Below are positions 1-10,508 of a stretch of DNA of 13,807 bases, piece after piece. The notes under the pieces were generated by a model. It had not been told where the DNA came from. It saw only the letters and a list, made by a program, of their open reading frames with translations, and made no database searches. Source of the DNA: Candolleomyces eurysporus (taxonomy: Eukaryota; Basidiomycota; Agaricomycetes; Agaricales; Psathyrellaceae); assembly GCA_027579435.1 (NCBI GenBank), contig JANBPK010001680.1:1-13807 (forward strand), read 5' to 3'. The stretch's first letter is position 1. Every line of letters starts with the position of its first letter. Position numbers and translations under genes: made by a program.

Positions 1-3000
1 ATGCGGTTTTGCTCTCGTCTACAAGTGCGACGGGGTCTACTGCTTCTTCGGTGAGGTGGGCACGCTTCCATTCCCCATNATACCTTGCGATCCCATTCCA
101 GGACATTCAGGAAGAAACCGAGACACCAAAAGACGGCAGGTTGATTTCCGATGATTTGATAAGATTAATATTAATTCTTATTAATACCCATGCGTTCGGA
201 TGTTCTTTCATCCTCCCGTACATCCTTTAAGGTGCTGTCTACAGTGATAAAGCTTCTTGCACGGTGTTTATGACTTTCACCAGCTGACGCTAGCTCTGGA
301 TAGAAAGAAGAGCATGAACTCATTTCCGGTTTGCTGACGCTAGACCTCCACGCCCTCAGACGCCATCGCAGCGCTCGAATATTTTACAAAGTGGACTTGC
401 ACGTACGAACAATAAGCAAGCTTTCAAAGTATCGCATAGAATTTCGCCCGGCCTTTGGGTGGTGAGTAGAGCCATGAATCCGGGCCAAGGCGAGGCGTTA
501 AGCAGTGAGATCTCCAGGAGAAAATTTTTGGCTTTCCATTTCGGACCGTTAGACAGGTGCTATACATGCCCCTCTCGCCGTCGATGCCTTACCCCCCTCC
601 AATGCGCAGAAAAGTAGATGCATAACTTTGCCGTGGGTTGACGGGTCCGCGGAAAAAGATATCCCCTTCTTAAACCGAATCTCCGAGAATGAGAACAATT
701 CCCGAACCAGATGTTTTTCTTATGTATTCGGCCGTCGCAAAGACCGAATCAAATTTCAACGGGCGATAAAATTGCTATGACTAATCATGGTACCTGTTCG
801 CCTATCCGGCATTCAACCCGTTTGTTCTGAGAGGAAGTCTCAACGCATGTGTCGACCAAATTTGTTGCGGAACACTACATTGATGATGGATGAATCATCC
901 ACCCCTATGAAAAGAAGGATTTGGACATTGAAGAGCCTGCCTCCGCCACCTCTTGATTCTCTAAAATATCTCCCCTTTCAAATGCGTCAGGGCAGTGGAT
1001 GTTTCTTTGCCGGGATTCACCTGCTAGGCCTCGGAGGACTGCAATCTTGCCTGAGCATCTCGGTAACAGGTTGGCGTTTCGCCCTACTTTTGCTCCAATG
1101 ATATTATTGATCATAACCGGTGGAAGTAGTCAATCGGATGTGTGTTACAGGTCAGTTTTGTGCGACATTCATATCAGTATTTTGAAGGGAAAAACGTTGG
1201 GTGAACACATCAGTAAGGGTTGGCACCATAACTATTGGTCGTGGCTCTCTTTCGCTGTCTTGAGTGATTACCTCTCGAGTAGATCAGTCGCCGTTTCCCA
1301 AATTAGACTCAAAGCAGAAAAAGGGCTCAACAGCTTGCTCTAGCGTTACTGGGAAGAGGAAAAAGATGGTACATGGCGTGTTGCCGTCGAGGTATGGTTG
1401 TAACCACCGCCAAATCCGAAGTGGAGGCATTTTACAGTTTAGGCGCCTGATTTGACGGATTTGAGGTGTGTAATTCCCGTCAGTTAGCGATCATGATCAA
1501 TGCTGCAATCCGTACTTTCTTCTTTCATCTTCCTCTCTATGGTAGATTTGAGGCCTCGCGAGTCTTGGATGATGATAGGTTTCTGCTCAACCCTGGTGAA
1601 TCCTTGACCACCAGTCACCGGGTACGTTTGTTGTCGAACGTCCGAAGTCTGTGTCAACGTGGAGCCCCGCGATGTAAATCATACCAGGCGTAGCAATGCT
1701 TAGCGATGAGGTCGAATTCACCAAGCATCTACCTTGCACTCGGCCATATGCGAGGCTCCGATCTGCCTTCCCATTGAGTTATCCGGGTGGACATGTCTCC
1801 GAGTCCCCTGAACTACGCCTGTACCCTGAGTGAAGCTAATATTATCGGCAATAAAGCATCAGGGATTGAAAGAGATAAGGACCATTTGTCTGGTTTATGC
1901 CGTGACTCCGAGCCTAAGCTGTCAAGGAAATATTCGTAGGAAGTCAGAGGTCAGGTCGTTAACTACTCGAGTGCACAAAGAACCGATCACAGGTCTTCAA
2001 AGATACCTGTCTCTGGCAGGGAAGCCTCTCTCTCTTGCCTTTTCCGCTGCTCCTTGGCAACTGTGACAGCATCCCACCGTTCTTCCAGTCGACTCGAAAA
2101 TGTCCAAGGACTCCCGGCGGGTCTCGACGAAGACACAAGTTCCTTCTTTAGATTCACAAACCCCCCAAACCATGTCTTCGCTCACCAGTTTCAAGACACT
2201 TCCAGCAGGCCCTTCCAGGGTTAATAAAACTCTTGCCATTTTAGAGAACTGGAAAAGCAAAATGAATTTGAACCCCCGTGTCGGTCTTCAGTCTTCATCC
2301 CTCACCCATGGCTGAAACACATACATGATTATCCGGAATCCAAATTGACTGTGGTATTTTTCCTACGAAGAGTCCTAGTTCAATCGATCTGACATTCATT
2401 TGATTAAGTGAGAGAAGTGGCGAGCAGAATTAAATCGGTGAGTACTTGGAACTGCTTTCAGCTGCAGGCTGGGGATTTGTCATTCCAAGAGAATGTAATG
2501 TTCAACAACAAGGGTCAGGCACAACTTGTTAATTTCAGGGTCAGCGAGTTGGAATTCGCGATGAGCATAGCAGGGGCAAAGGAGGAATTCCCGTTTCTGG
2601 GTCCCCGCTTGTTGAGGCTCGCATTGACGCAAAGCAGCTTCAAACTAACCTTCAAATTCAATGTATTTGGCTCGCCAAAATTGACTCTCCCTGCTACAGG
2701 AACGGGTCTGCCGATTCCCGAGATCCGTCAAAGACCAGTTCTATAATGTGACCGTAGATACTAGATGGCAGGGGCACCTAACCGTTGCCGTTCCAAATTT
2801 CAGCTATGGACGACGCTAACACAAAATAGCAGGACAGCCGAAAGGCCGATGCTCAACAAATACGAACACGTCAAAAGAGTCGCCCACAGTTTATTTCAGC
2901 GATGGTAGGAAGACGATCCAGACCTACTTACGTCCGTAGCTTTAAATTTGCGGGCGATCCCTTGAATTCTTGAATCCGACATTGATCATTACCTCTACAG

Positions 3001-3482
3001 TATCTGGTCTGGCTACTGTTGGATTAGAAGCTGGCTTGCTCCATAACGACGAATTCGACTGCGAGTCGTTTTCTCGTGCTGCAGTAAGGAGATGTTTGAC
3101 GAATCAAGTGTGAATGAAGACATCTGCAACTGGACCGTTGGAGAACTCGAACCGACTGGGAACACCTACAGTTGAGCTGCATGTCGGTTCCGACAAGCAC
3201 ATTATGAGCCACACCTACTCGAAAAAAAACATTCATTGAGAAATGTCTACACCGATGAACTAATACCCGTCCCGGTTGAATCTCCTTAAGGCTACAGCCT
3301 TAGCTGAGCGTCTCCCACGAGTTCGCGCTTTGAGGGTAAGGATCGATGAATCAAGAAATATATACAACTTCTTGTTGAAACAAGAGGAGGCTCTGGGGTT
3401 ATAATCTGAGGTACAGTGCGCAAGCAGAACGAGTATAATACAAAAAGCACCTCAGGGATAACATTTTGTGGTCACGTGTTGA
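1..3482. other. Gene-free intergenic stretch
   Basis: I see no supportable gene here. Open frames on both strands are short (at most about 115 residues), overlap one another on different frames, and show no domain motif, no codon periodicity I can recognise and no splice-linked continuation. One N occurs at 79. An 11-base direct repeat (gctgacgctag) occurs near 282 and 333 but has no further structure. The longest suggestive frame, 2408-2746 on the plus strand (112 residues), has no family hallmark and no flanking exon that extends it. Decayed transposon sequence too diverged to see by eye remains possible. Confidence 0.6.
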
Positions 3483-3543
3483 CCTCTTAGGTCCTTTCCA
3501 CCCGTCGAAAATGGGTACCTAGAGGTACCTTTGCCACTGTAAA
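3483..3543 (+). repeat. Dispersed repeat family A, copy 1
   Basis: This 61-bp segment matches 5500-5560 in the same orientation at roughly 80% identity by hand alignment. Shared blocks are CCTCTTAGGTCCTTT at the start, AAAAT with CCTAGAGGT in the middle, and CACTGTAAA at the end. It contains two near-palindromes, GACCTCTTAGGTC and GGTACCTAGAGGTACC. The sequence codes for nothing recognisable. The pattern suits a fragment of a transposable element (LTR or MITE end); which kind cannot be told from two copies. Confidence 0.7.
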
Positions 3544-5499
3544 CGCCCCACCCAAATCCAAATTGGTCAAGGCCAGATCTCGCCTCAAACCGTGCCTTTC
3601 CAGTTGGGCAACTGTAATTATATATGAATTCGTTACATTTACGGTTGGTACAACATTTTACAGTCTATACCACTGCTGTCCTACGACCACGGACCTCCGA
3701 ATATGATGACCGTGGTGCTTCCTCAACTTCTTTGACAGATTATTTCTGTTGGGGCCGCTTCCTGACAGATCCGACCATTCTATGAACGCTCAGATTTCTG
3801 GTTCCGGTCAAGTTCTCCGTATGTTGGGATTGTAAAAACAAACAGTTTGACTGCAGTGCAGCAAAGTATGCAAAAGTGAAATAATGTTTTCTTCATGTGG
3901 ATGTGACTCGCTATCTGACTCATCGGTCTTGGATCGCTGAGATCGCTCCTGCTCGAGAACTGCCGTTGCTCATTTTGTGTTATTGGAAAATGAAAAATCG
4001 GATCATGCTTCGTGCGCCTTGAATCCCATGATACAATACCCTCTGCGCTGAGTGCAGAGTCTGCCTGTATTTGTTGTGAACTCTCTCTGTCATACTGCTA
4101 TTTTGTATCAGTAACTGTATGGTATGTCAGAANTTTTTTTCAGAAAATATATGGCTTGCAACCGGTGGCCTTTGAGACTGTAAATGCATTGCCGTTCCGT
4201 TGGTCACCGTGCAGGGAGCTCATACTGCACCCCGCAAGACGTGTGGCGATGCGGTGGAGGGTCAAATTAGGACTAGAATTTGCCCTGCAATCATTAGCGA
4301 TTTCGTGCGTAATCATATCTTCTACATGCCTTCTTACCTGTAAAAACGGCACCAGTTGGTTCAAAACACCGCCCATAAATAGTCCCAATGGAACTTGAGA
4401 TTCATTTGGGTGGGGGCTGTGACAGTTTCTGTTTTCCATGGGTGAGGACAATTTCACCAAATCCATGTCAAGCGAACTTGTTTTCAGGATGTGCAATCAA
4501 TGACTGATCTTTCAAGCTTGTCACTGGATCCAAAAGCTATCAGATGTGTTTTTAAGTAAGCCTCAAAGTGAATCCCGCTGCGATAGTCGTTTTCCATGGC
4601 CCAAATCAAGAAATTGGTTCCGAAAACACGAAATGATACGGTTACTATGAGATATTTTTGACATGTATTGTACCTCTGGTCATCAAGGACACATCAGCCA
4701 CCATCGAGGAGCATTTGAGTCACCTCAAATGACACTAACACCACCAGTGCACGCTGGAAATTTTAGCGATATACCAATAGGATCAGTGAATCCACACGAA
4801 GTACGATGGAAATCTTGGTCGAGGGTCCACATTTCGTCTCACGAAAATTAACCTATTTTGAACATACGTCAAACGAAAGAGAATATTTTTCTATGAATTA
4901 TGATCATTTTCCCATAAATTTTAGAGGTCGCTATTCCCCAGCGCCGATCGATTTGTTTTCCAAGGCGCAGTTCCTGAAATGGAGAGCGCGACGACGGGAT
5001 TGATGGCGGCATCTGCACCGCCACACACCTCTCAACAACCACGATAATTGATACCCGACCCGATAAGTCTAAAACGAGGCGGTATGAAGACGGTGACTTG
5101 GGCCTACTGTCGAAAGGGCTCAGAAGTCCATTTGTTCGATCCCATGTTCCCAGTTTATCATGCCTACCAGCCAATTGCCTGAAAGTTCGGTTGAAACGTG
5201 AATTTGCATGACAACTCTGAATCGGACGTGGCCTCGGCATCACCTCGCACTTGTTCGATAACATGGCCAAGGCAGGTTACTTGATTAGAATCAATCGTTG
5301 GAGGGCCAATTGGACGTGCACTACCAGGTTTGAGCCATAGGTTTACAGTCTAATCCCACCATTTGCACTTTAATTCTGCTCTCTTTACATTTTCACCCCT
5401 GACCCCTTCCTGTCAACGGTTTCACTGTCCACTTTTACAGTTCCTGCGCATTTGCCCAAAAATGGGTAAATTGAGTGAACTTCTTGACTTTCACACGGC
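3544..5499. other. Gene-free intergenic stretch
   Basis: No gene is supported. The longest frames (4012-4398 plus, 4140-4496 minus, 4869-5270 minus) overlap antisense to each other or lack any family motif. A short plus-strand frame starting with ATG at 4978 reads MESATTGLMAASAPPHTSQ and stops after 22 codons. It has the Ala/Pro/Ser/Thr flavour of a protein N-terminus, but I could not extend it through a convincing intron. One N lies at 4133. Confidence 0.55.
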
Positions 5500-5560
5500 C
5501 CTCTTAGGTCCTTTACAACAGACGCAAAATAGGGCCTAGAGGTCGCTTTACACTGTAAAA
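5500..5560 (+). repeat. Dispersed repeat family A, copy 2 (under the kinase 3' end)
   Basis: This is the second copy of the repeat at 3483-3543, with the same order of blocks: CCTCTTAGGTCCTTT, then AAAAT, then CCTAGAGGT, then CACTGTAAA. It differs by scattered substitutions and one or two 1-bp indels. It lies at the 3' end of the minus-strand kinase gene, so the last roughly 15 codons and the stop codon (5513-5515) of that reading frame are written in repeat sequence. Either the repeat was inserted at the end of the gene, or the gene's end was rebuilt from it. Confidence 0.7.
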
Positions 5561-6798
5561 AACTTGTCCCTTAGGTGACAAAAAGAAGCGGATTTCGAGT
5601 ACAATTTCGGGTTTTGCCGGGTTCAAANGGGGAGAGACTGCGGAAAAGTCCGCGAGGAGAGCATCAATGGATGGGCGAATCGAAGGGTCGCTGGTCCAAC
5701 AGGCGGAGACGATCTTCCAAGCTTGGGGTATAACACCAGGGTATTGCAGCTGTTGAGGCCACTGGTTAGTGATGATGGCCTTTCGAACTGGGTATGGACC
5801 CTGGCGGTGATTGAAAGGCCTCGAAGCATAGCCTCGACCATCCAAAATCTGAGCGACGTATCAATAAGCCATCGTGGGGAGCATAATCTGGACACCGACC
5901 TGCAGCGCGGTCATAGAGAACGCATAGACATCGGAAGCCTTCGTAACGGACATGGAAACGTCGTCCTCGTCGGGTATGATCAGTTCTGGGGCGAGGAAGA
6001 GGTACGATGGATGAATCGTGGTTGTGAGGCCCGTGTGTTCGATGGTCTCCTCGCGACTCAGTCCGAGGTCGATAATCTTGACAATCCCGTCTTCGTTAAT
6101 ACGGAAGTTATCCTATTGGGAGTCAATAACGGACTTGGGTGAGCAAAGGGGCGACGTACAGGCTTGATATCCCCGTGAATAGCATTCAAGGAATGCATAA
6201 AAGACAAACCATTGGCGAGTTGTCGCACCTGAAGATAATGAGCTTCCACTCTGTCTATGAACAATGATACTCACGATGTCCAACCTCAGACCGAAGTCTT
6301 GTCCTGCAGTGTACTCGAGCGAGCCATACTTGACATAGTCGGTAACGATTGAAGGGATGCCTGGAATAGCTTCGGGGATGAGCTTGGAATCCGTGAACCA
6401 GACGCCATGGAACTGGTTGATATTGTCGCAACGACTTGGGGAGCTAGCCAGCATGACCCAGCCCACAACCTCTCGATATGTGCGCTGGCGGCAGTCAGTC
6501 TCCTCATCGACAATCAGTTATAGCTGCTCCTACCTGAGCAACTTTCGTAGCGGTGGTGTCGTTGATCCTGCGGTAGGTCTTGAAGACAACCTTTCTCGGT
6601 TTTCCTTGGACTTCGAGTTTAGCCCGCGAGATAACACTGTACGGGCTCCCAGGACGTTCTGTCTTCACCATCTCGAAAGAACATTTGAGGATCTGCGTTA
6701 TTGAAGAAGATTGAGAGCAGGACAGACGAATCACGAGCGGCACCCACATGGTCCTTGTAGAGACTATTGGAGAACGGTAGAGAATGTTTGGGTTCCAT
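5513..6798 (-). CDS. Protein kinase, TKL-like, six exons with five phase-0 introns
   Basis: This is a Ser/Thr or TKL-type protein kinase that would transfer phosphate from ATP to unknown protein substrates. Model on the minus strand: exons 6798-6748, 6692-6534, 6484-6275, 6228-6160, 6112-5900 and 5848-5513. The introns are 55, 49, 46, 47 and 51 nt, all GT..AG and all between codons. The start is the first ATG after an in-frame stop. The product is about 345 residues.
Motifs: the glycine-loop region is weak (RPGSPYSVISRAKLEV, about 27-42); VVFK gives Lys55; an alpha-C Glu lies in TYREVV (Glu75); the catalytic loop is HGDIKPDN (Asp160, Lys162, Asn165); DLG (Asp178) replaces DFG; APE is at 204-206; DVYAFSM carries Asp224; CW and RP are at 284-293. 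HGD replaces HRD, which is frequent in fungal TKL kinases.
All key catalytic residues are present, so it is likely active. Residues after about 300 are not kinase-like, and the end lies in a dispersed repeat. The first exon (17 codons) is the least certain part. One N lies at 5628. Confidence 0.85.
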
Positions 6799-9038
6799 CG
6801 TTTTGACGAGTCCAACTGGCAGCAACTTGAGCCAGGGCTAGCAGTGATGCACCTTGTTGTAACTGGCCCGTGCATTTACAGCTCTCCGCGCCGCCCGGCC
6901 CGCGTCCGCCGATACATCCTGCCCGATTCTTCATCTCTTCGTCATATCCTTTCAAGGTCAGGATAGTACAACGGGTAGGAGGCAGGGAACAGCCCAAGAC
7001 TAGTGCCAGAATGGGTATGGCTAATTCTACGACGCAACGACCCGCGCAGGCTGGGTCAGGTTTGTGGGGATTAACTGTCTTCTTCGTTGTCAACAACCGT
7101 GGGTTCGTTGGTTGTTGAGGGGGTCAACCTAGGCGAAGGACATTATAGAGAGAAAAGCGGAAAAGCGGTAACGCAGGAAGCCCTTCTGCGTCCCGTCCCA
7201 CCGCAAATATTTCTGACAACAGGCGAGTGGCATCGGCTGCACCGAAGGCCATCCGTTGAGGATGGTAAAAATTCTGTCAGGGAACTACCCGACTGCAAGT
7301 TAAGATGAGCCAATGAAAGCCGTTGGACCCACTTTGTGCTGGCCATCTCGAAACAGCATCAGCACCATTCAGAAAAGGACAGGGAGAGCTTTGGTGGCCC
7401 TTCACCGGCTAGGAGCCTTCGGACATCAATCGGGCGGGAGTGGAAGCCTGCGGCATGTTCGTGTTCCCGCATGGCGGTCACACTCAGTCCGACACCCCAC
7501 CCAGCATATGCCAGGTATATCAACAATCTCGCCCGTGCTCTCATGGAAGGTACCAGCCGTCCGCTGACGTTGGAGTTAGCAATCTACAGACCGCAGATCT
7601 CCTCCAAAAACATCGGCAGGGATGACCATTCATTTACGAAGTACTTCGGAGGGCTGCCAGGAATATAGTCACATTCAACTGGTAGCAGAGGTCGATGCTC
7701 ACCTCGAGATGTGCGTCGCTCGGCCATGTGTCGGTATAAGCGTATCAACTATTGAGCCCCGTTTTAATGCCGGGGACACGAATCTAGGGAAGGGGAAGTC
7801 TGAATACAAGTCAAGACTCAGCCATACAATCGAGAGAGCCATCGGCGCACCTCTGCATTTGACGTCAGTCGCCACCAATCCAACTCTTAGAAAAACGTGA
7901 GGGGCGGGTAAATAGCCTTTCGGAGCTGGGGTCTTGGGCTAGCACCCCGCTGCAGGGCGAGGGCAGGTGCCAACGGCTGGTGGTTGGGGAGAAGTGGCAG
8001 AATTTAACGCTAATCACCGGACCGGTATAGGGAACGAAACCAAACAATATCACATTGGACACCCACACTAACTTAATTGATCGTAGAAGTTTGCCCAAAT
8101 GGCCTGTCCTTGGTGTACATGAATGGACTTGACGCAAGCTAATTGATAGCAAAATCCAAGCGCAGGACATACTTCTGATTCCTGCTACTCCAAGCCAGCA
8201 TTGTCTGAGGCATCATCCCGCAAATAAATTCGTCTCTGTGCAGTCCTGGAAACTCGCCAACTGTACGCCTGTGCACAGGAAGAATGGAGATAGGAGGTTT
8301 GATAGAAGATACCCATCAGTAACTCCCGGGGTCCCAGTCGATCGAGACTGCGCGGTTAAATCCTGCTTGCAGGGCCTAGGTGTTGCTTTGGCTCCCAGTC
8401 CGACATGCAGAATTCGAAACCCTTGAGCCTCTCTTAGCTCCTATATCCAAGATTTTCTAAAAGCAATGTGCAATAAGACGCTGAAAGCTCTTGATTCGCG
8501 AGTGCGCCACACTAGCAGTATAAATATTGATCGACTTGCATTCTACACGACTGCGCATCTGTCAGACTGTGACATCAGCCCTGTATCCGGCATCTATCCT
8601 ATCATCTGCACTCATGCGCCACACTGTGGGTTGCTGTAACCTACCTGACACAGCCGCGTGTCGCGGTATGAACTGGCAACTTCCTCCCTTTACCTTTCAC
8701 CAAACAATAGGTTTTACGCTATCAGTCAGCCTCACGGAAAAGGTGAAAAGGCCCCAGCAAGGCAGATATCGCGGACAGTAAATTGTACGACCTTGGAGCT
8801 CCTGCCGACGTCATCGGATAACCAGACCGTTGGACCAACTGCGGGTATTACCCTCCAATTAAGATGCCCGAAGCTGTTTAACCTACCTACTTATGGTGTG
8901 GCGCTACGGAAGGTGAAGAGAGGGGCTCGACGGCCGAAACAACACATCGATTCGGAGCAGACAACCTCTCGTGTTTGCTGACTGCCTTCGATCATCTGAA
9001 TTGGTCTAACTGGTGAGAAGGTCTCCACGTCTGTTTGC
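6799..9038. other. Gene-free stretch upstream of the kinase
   Basis: This contains the presumed promoter of the minus-strand kinase. The block 6886-6916, roughly 90-120 bp upstream of the kinase ATG, is strikingly GC- and CpG-rich and could be part of an unmethylated promoter; no TATA-like box was located with confidence. Beyond it, open frames up to about 110 residues occur on several frames (for example 7336-7668 and 7622-7900, both plus), but none carries a recognisable domain or joins a neighbour through good splice sites. The 11-mer tgcgccacact occurs twice, near 8502 and 8614, with no larger repeat around it. Confidence 0.5.
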
Positions 9039-9194
9039 GGTTACGTTACAAGACGAGTGTCGAATTGGGCAGTGAGAACCCAACCTACGGGACCGTGATG
9101 CTTAGGTGTTAGGGGTGGTTACGTTACAAGACGAGTGTCGAATTGGGCAGTGAGAACCCAACCTACGGGACCGTGATGCTTAGGTGTTAGGGGT
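9039..9194. repeat. Perfect 78-bp tandem duplication (two units)
   Basis: Units 9039-9116 and 9117-9194 are identical base for base, each starting GGTTACGTTACAAGACGAGT and ending TTAGGTGTTAGGGGT. The absence of any difference implies a very recent duplication, or an assembly artefact. Each unit contains a small inverted repeat, TTGGG..CCCAA with a 9-nt loop. There is no open frame of note and no similarity to other parts of the window that I could see. Confidence 0.95.
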
Positions 9195-9499
9195 CCCCAA
9201 AGCAACAGCTTCTTTCTCTTCGTAGATTCCTGATTGGGATTGTCTAGAATTCCGTAAATTCGTCCTAATCATGCGGAGAGTCTGGCGGCGTGATGAAGGA
9301 TAGAGGCCCCGACCCACAATATCTAGGCCTATGCTCTCTTGGCGTCGGCTGCTCTGAGATCAGTGCATCATATAGCGCTGTTGCAGTGAGAAGTCTGTCA
9401 AGACATAAAGGTGAGCAGTGGGACTGAAAGATTCCTCCAGAAACAATAGACAGATCCATCATGTCCGATCCCCAAGACGCATAATGCTACAGGCAGTCT

Positions 9500-9654
9500 A
9501 TACTATCACCGACCAGAGGTTCGTAAATGATCAGAGGTTCGTAAATGTCACCTGTTAGGCTCGTAAATGTCACCTGTTAACCCCTAAAGTGGGGGCTAAC
9601 AGGTGACATTTACGAACCTCTGATCATTTACGAACCTCTGGTCGATGATAGTAT
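9500..9654. mobile_element. Foldback/MITE-like palindrome, 59-bp inverted arms
   Basis: The left arm 9500-9558 is the reverse complement of the right arm 9596-9654, with a single mismatch that I can see (near 9509). The arms surround a 37-nt spacer. Within each arm GAGGTTCGTAAATG occurs twice in tandem, and the spacer repeats part of the arm (TCGTAAATGTCACCTGTTA at 9561-9579). The arms begin and end in TA (left ATACTATC, right GATAGTAT), compatible with a TA target duplication as used by Tc1/mariner-type elements. There is no coding capacity. As RNA or single-stranded DNA it would form one long hairpin. MITE is the favoured reading; a family assignment needs other genomic copies. Confidence 0.75.
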
Positions 9655-10031
9655 GGGGACCACAAACATACAGCCACGCAATATTCTCACCAGCGCCCTT
9701 GTGGCACACGATGGCAGAATTCGGGCAGAATCTTGAAGTCTACCAAAGTTCTTGAAGATTGTACTGGGCTATTCAAGGTCACAATGAACGAGGCTCAAAA
9801 ACTGAGCAGGACTCACAAATCTAAGGGATCGAAAGGCATCTCGGGTGGGTCAGGCGCGTGTTATACATATTAAGCCGTATGCGTTTCCACTGATGCCAAA
9901 ATTAACGCAATGGCATGTACTTTGACCCGGAATTCTGGCTTTTTTTTTTGACTCAGAAATGCATAAATCGGGTTGACCGGATTACAGAGAGATACGGTTA
10001 TGAGTCTTTACGTAAGGAGAGCCCGTTCTTG
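9655..10031. other. Short spacer, nothing recognised
   Basis: No gene, RNA or repeat is supported between the palindrome and the duplicated block. A run of ten T residues lies around 9941-9950, too short to mean much alone. Confidence 0.5.
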
Positions 10032-10503
10032 TAATCGAAACGAGCCCAAAATGCCAAGAGCGCCGAGTCTTGTACCGGCCCATTTGGAAGGAGCACCTTC
10101 CATACCGGGCAATAAAAGTCGGTTTTACCCGAAGCCGAGTGGAATTTCCCGATGCCGGCCACTTGGCTTTCACCATCATTTTCGGTAGCAAACTCCCTAG
10201 GCTATTCTGCGTCCGTTAACTCGGTCGCACCATCAAATCTGAACCTGAAAAGATATCTGGTAGGCCTATGGCCTTGCAGGATCCTACTATCGAGCATAAC
10301 AAAAATTGTGCATCGACTTACAGAGTGTAGATAAGAGGATCTCCTAAAATCAGGTGCTATGTGGGGAAGCCGCACGAGCGCGAGCACGCCACAGGCGTGC
10401 GTCAGCGAGTGCCTTGACTACCTCGAAGGGTGAGTAACATGTGAACTGTGTCACCCCTGTAAAGGCTCGTACTGCCGTGCACTGCAATGGCCTTCTACCA
10501 AAG
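10032..10503 (+). repeat. Direct repeat B, copy 1
   Basis: This is the first of two head-to-tail copies offset by 477 bp. It starts TAATCGAAACGAGCCCAAAA and ends GGCCTTCTACCAAAG. The first 140 bp or so are strongly conserved with copy 2, the middle (about 10186-10245) is rearranged by indels, and the last 200 bp are again similar. It carries a GC-rich hairpin at 10384-10400 (GCACGCC, 3-nt loop, GGCGTGC). The left edge may start a few bases earlier, near 10024, where both copies have a T-rich lead-in. It looks like a non-coding dispersed repeat unit; the family was not recognised. Confidence 0.9.
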
Positions 10504-10508
10504 GTCTT

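Noticed and set aside
2408..2746. 112-residue plus-strand frame
   Set aside because: It has no recognisable domain, no splice-linked neighbour and a composition not clearly unlike chance; too weak to call a gene.
3140..3180. GGTTCGAG-like T-loop on the minus strand suggesting a tRNA
   Set aside because: The flanking five bases on each side do not pair as a T-stem, and no anticodon or acceptor stem could be built.
4869..5270. 133-residue minus-strand frame
   Set aside because: No motif, and it overlaps a different short plus-strand frame with equal claim; likely chance.
6764..7096. 110-residue minus-strand frame just upstream of the kinase as an extra N-terminal domain
   Set aside because: Its frame is closed by a stop within the kinase exon 1/intron 1 region and no donor-acceptor pair joined it cleanly to the kinase; the short ATG start at 6798 gives a consistent model.
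7336..7900. Overlapping plus-strand frames as exons of a second gene
   Set aside because: I could not join them through plausible short introns into a frame with any recognisable motif.
9501..9653. CRISPR-like array because of the repeated TCGTAAATG units
   Set aside because: The repeats are arms of a palindrome and overlap; there are no regular unique spacers, and the genome is eukaryotic.
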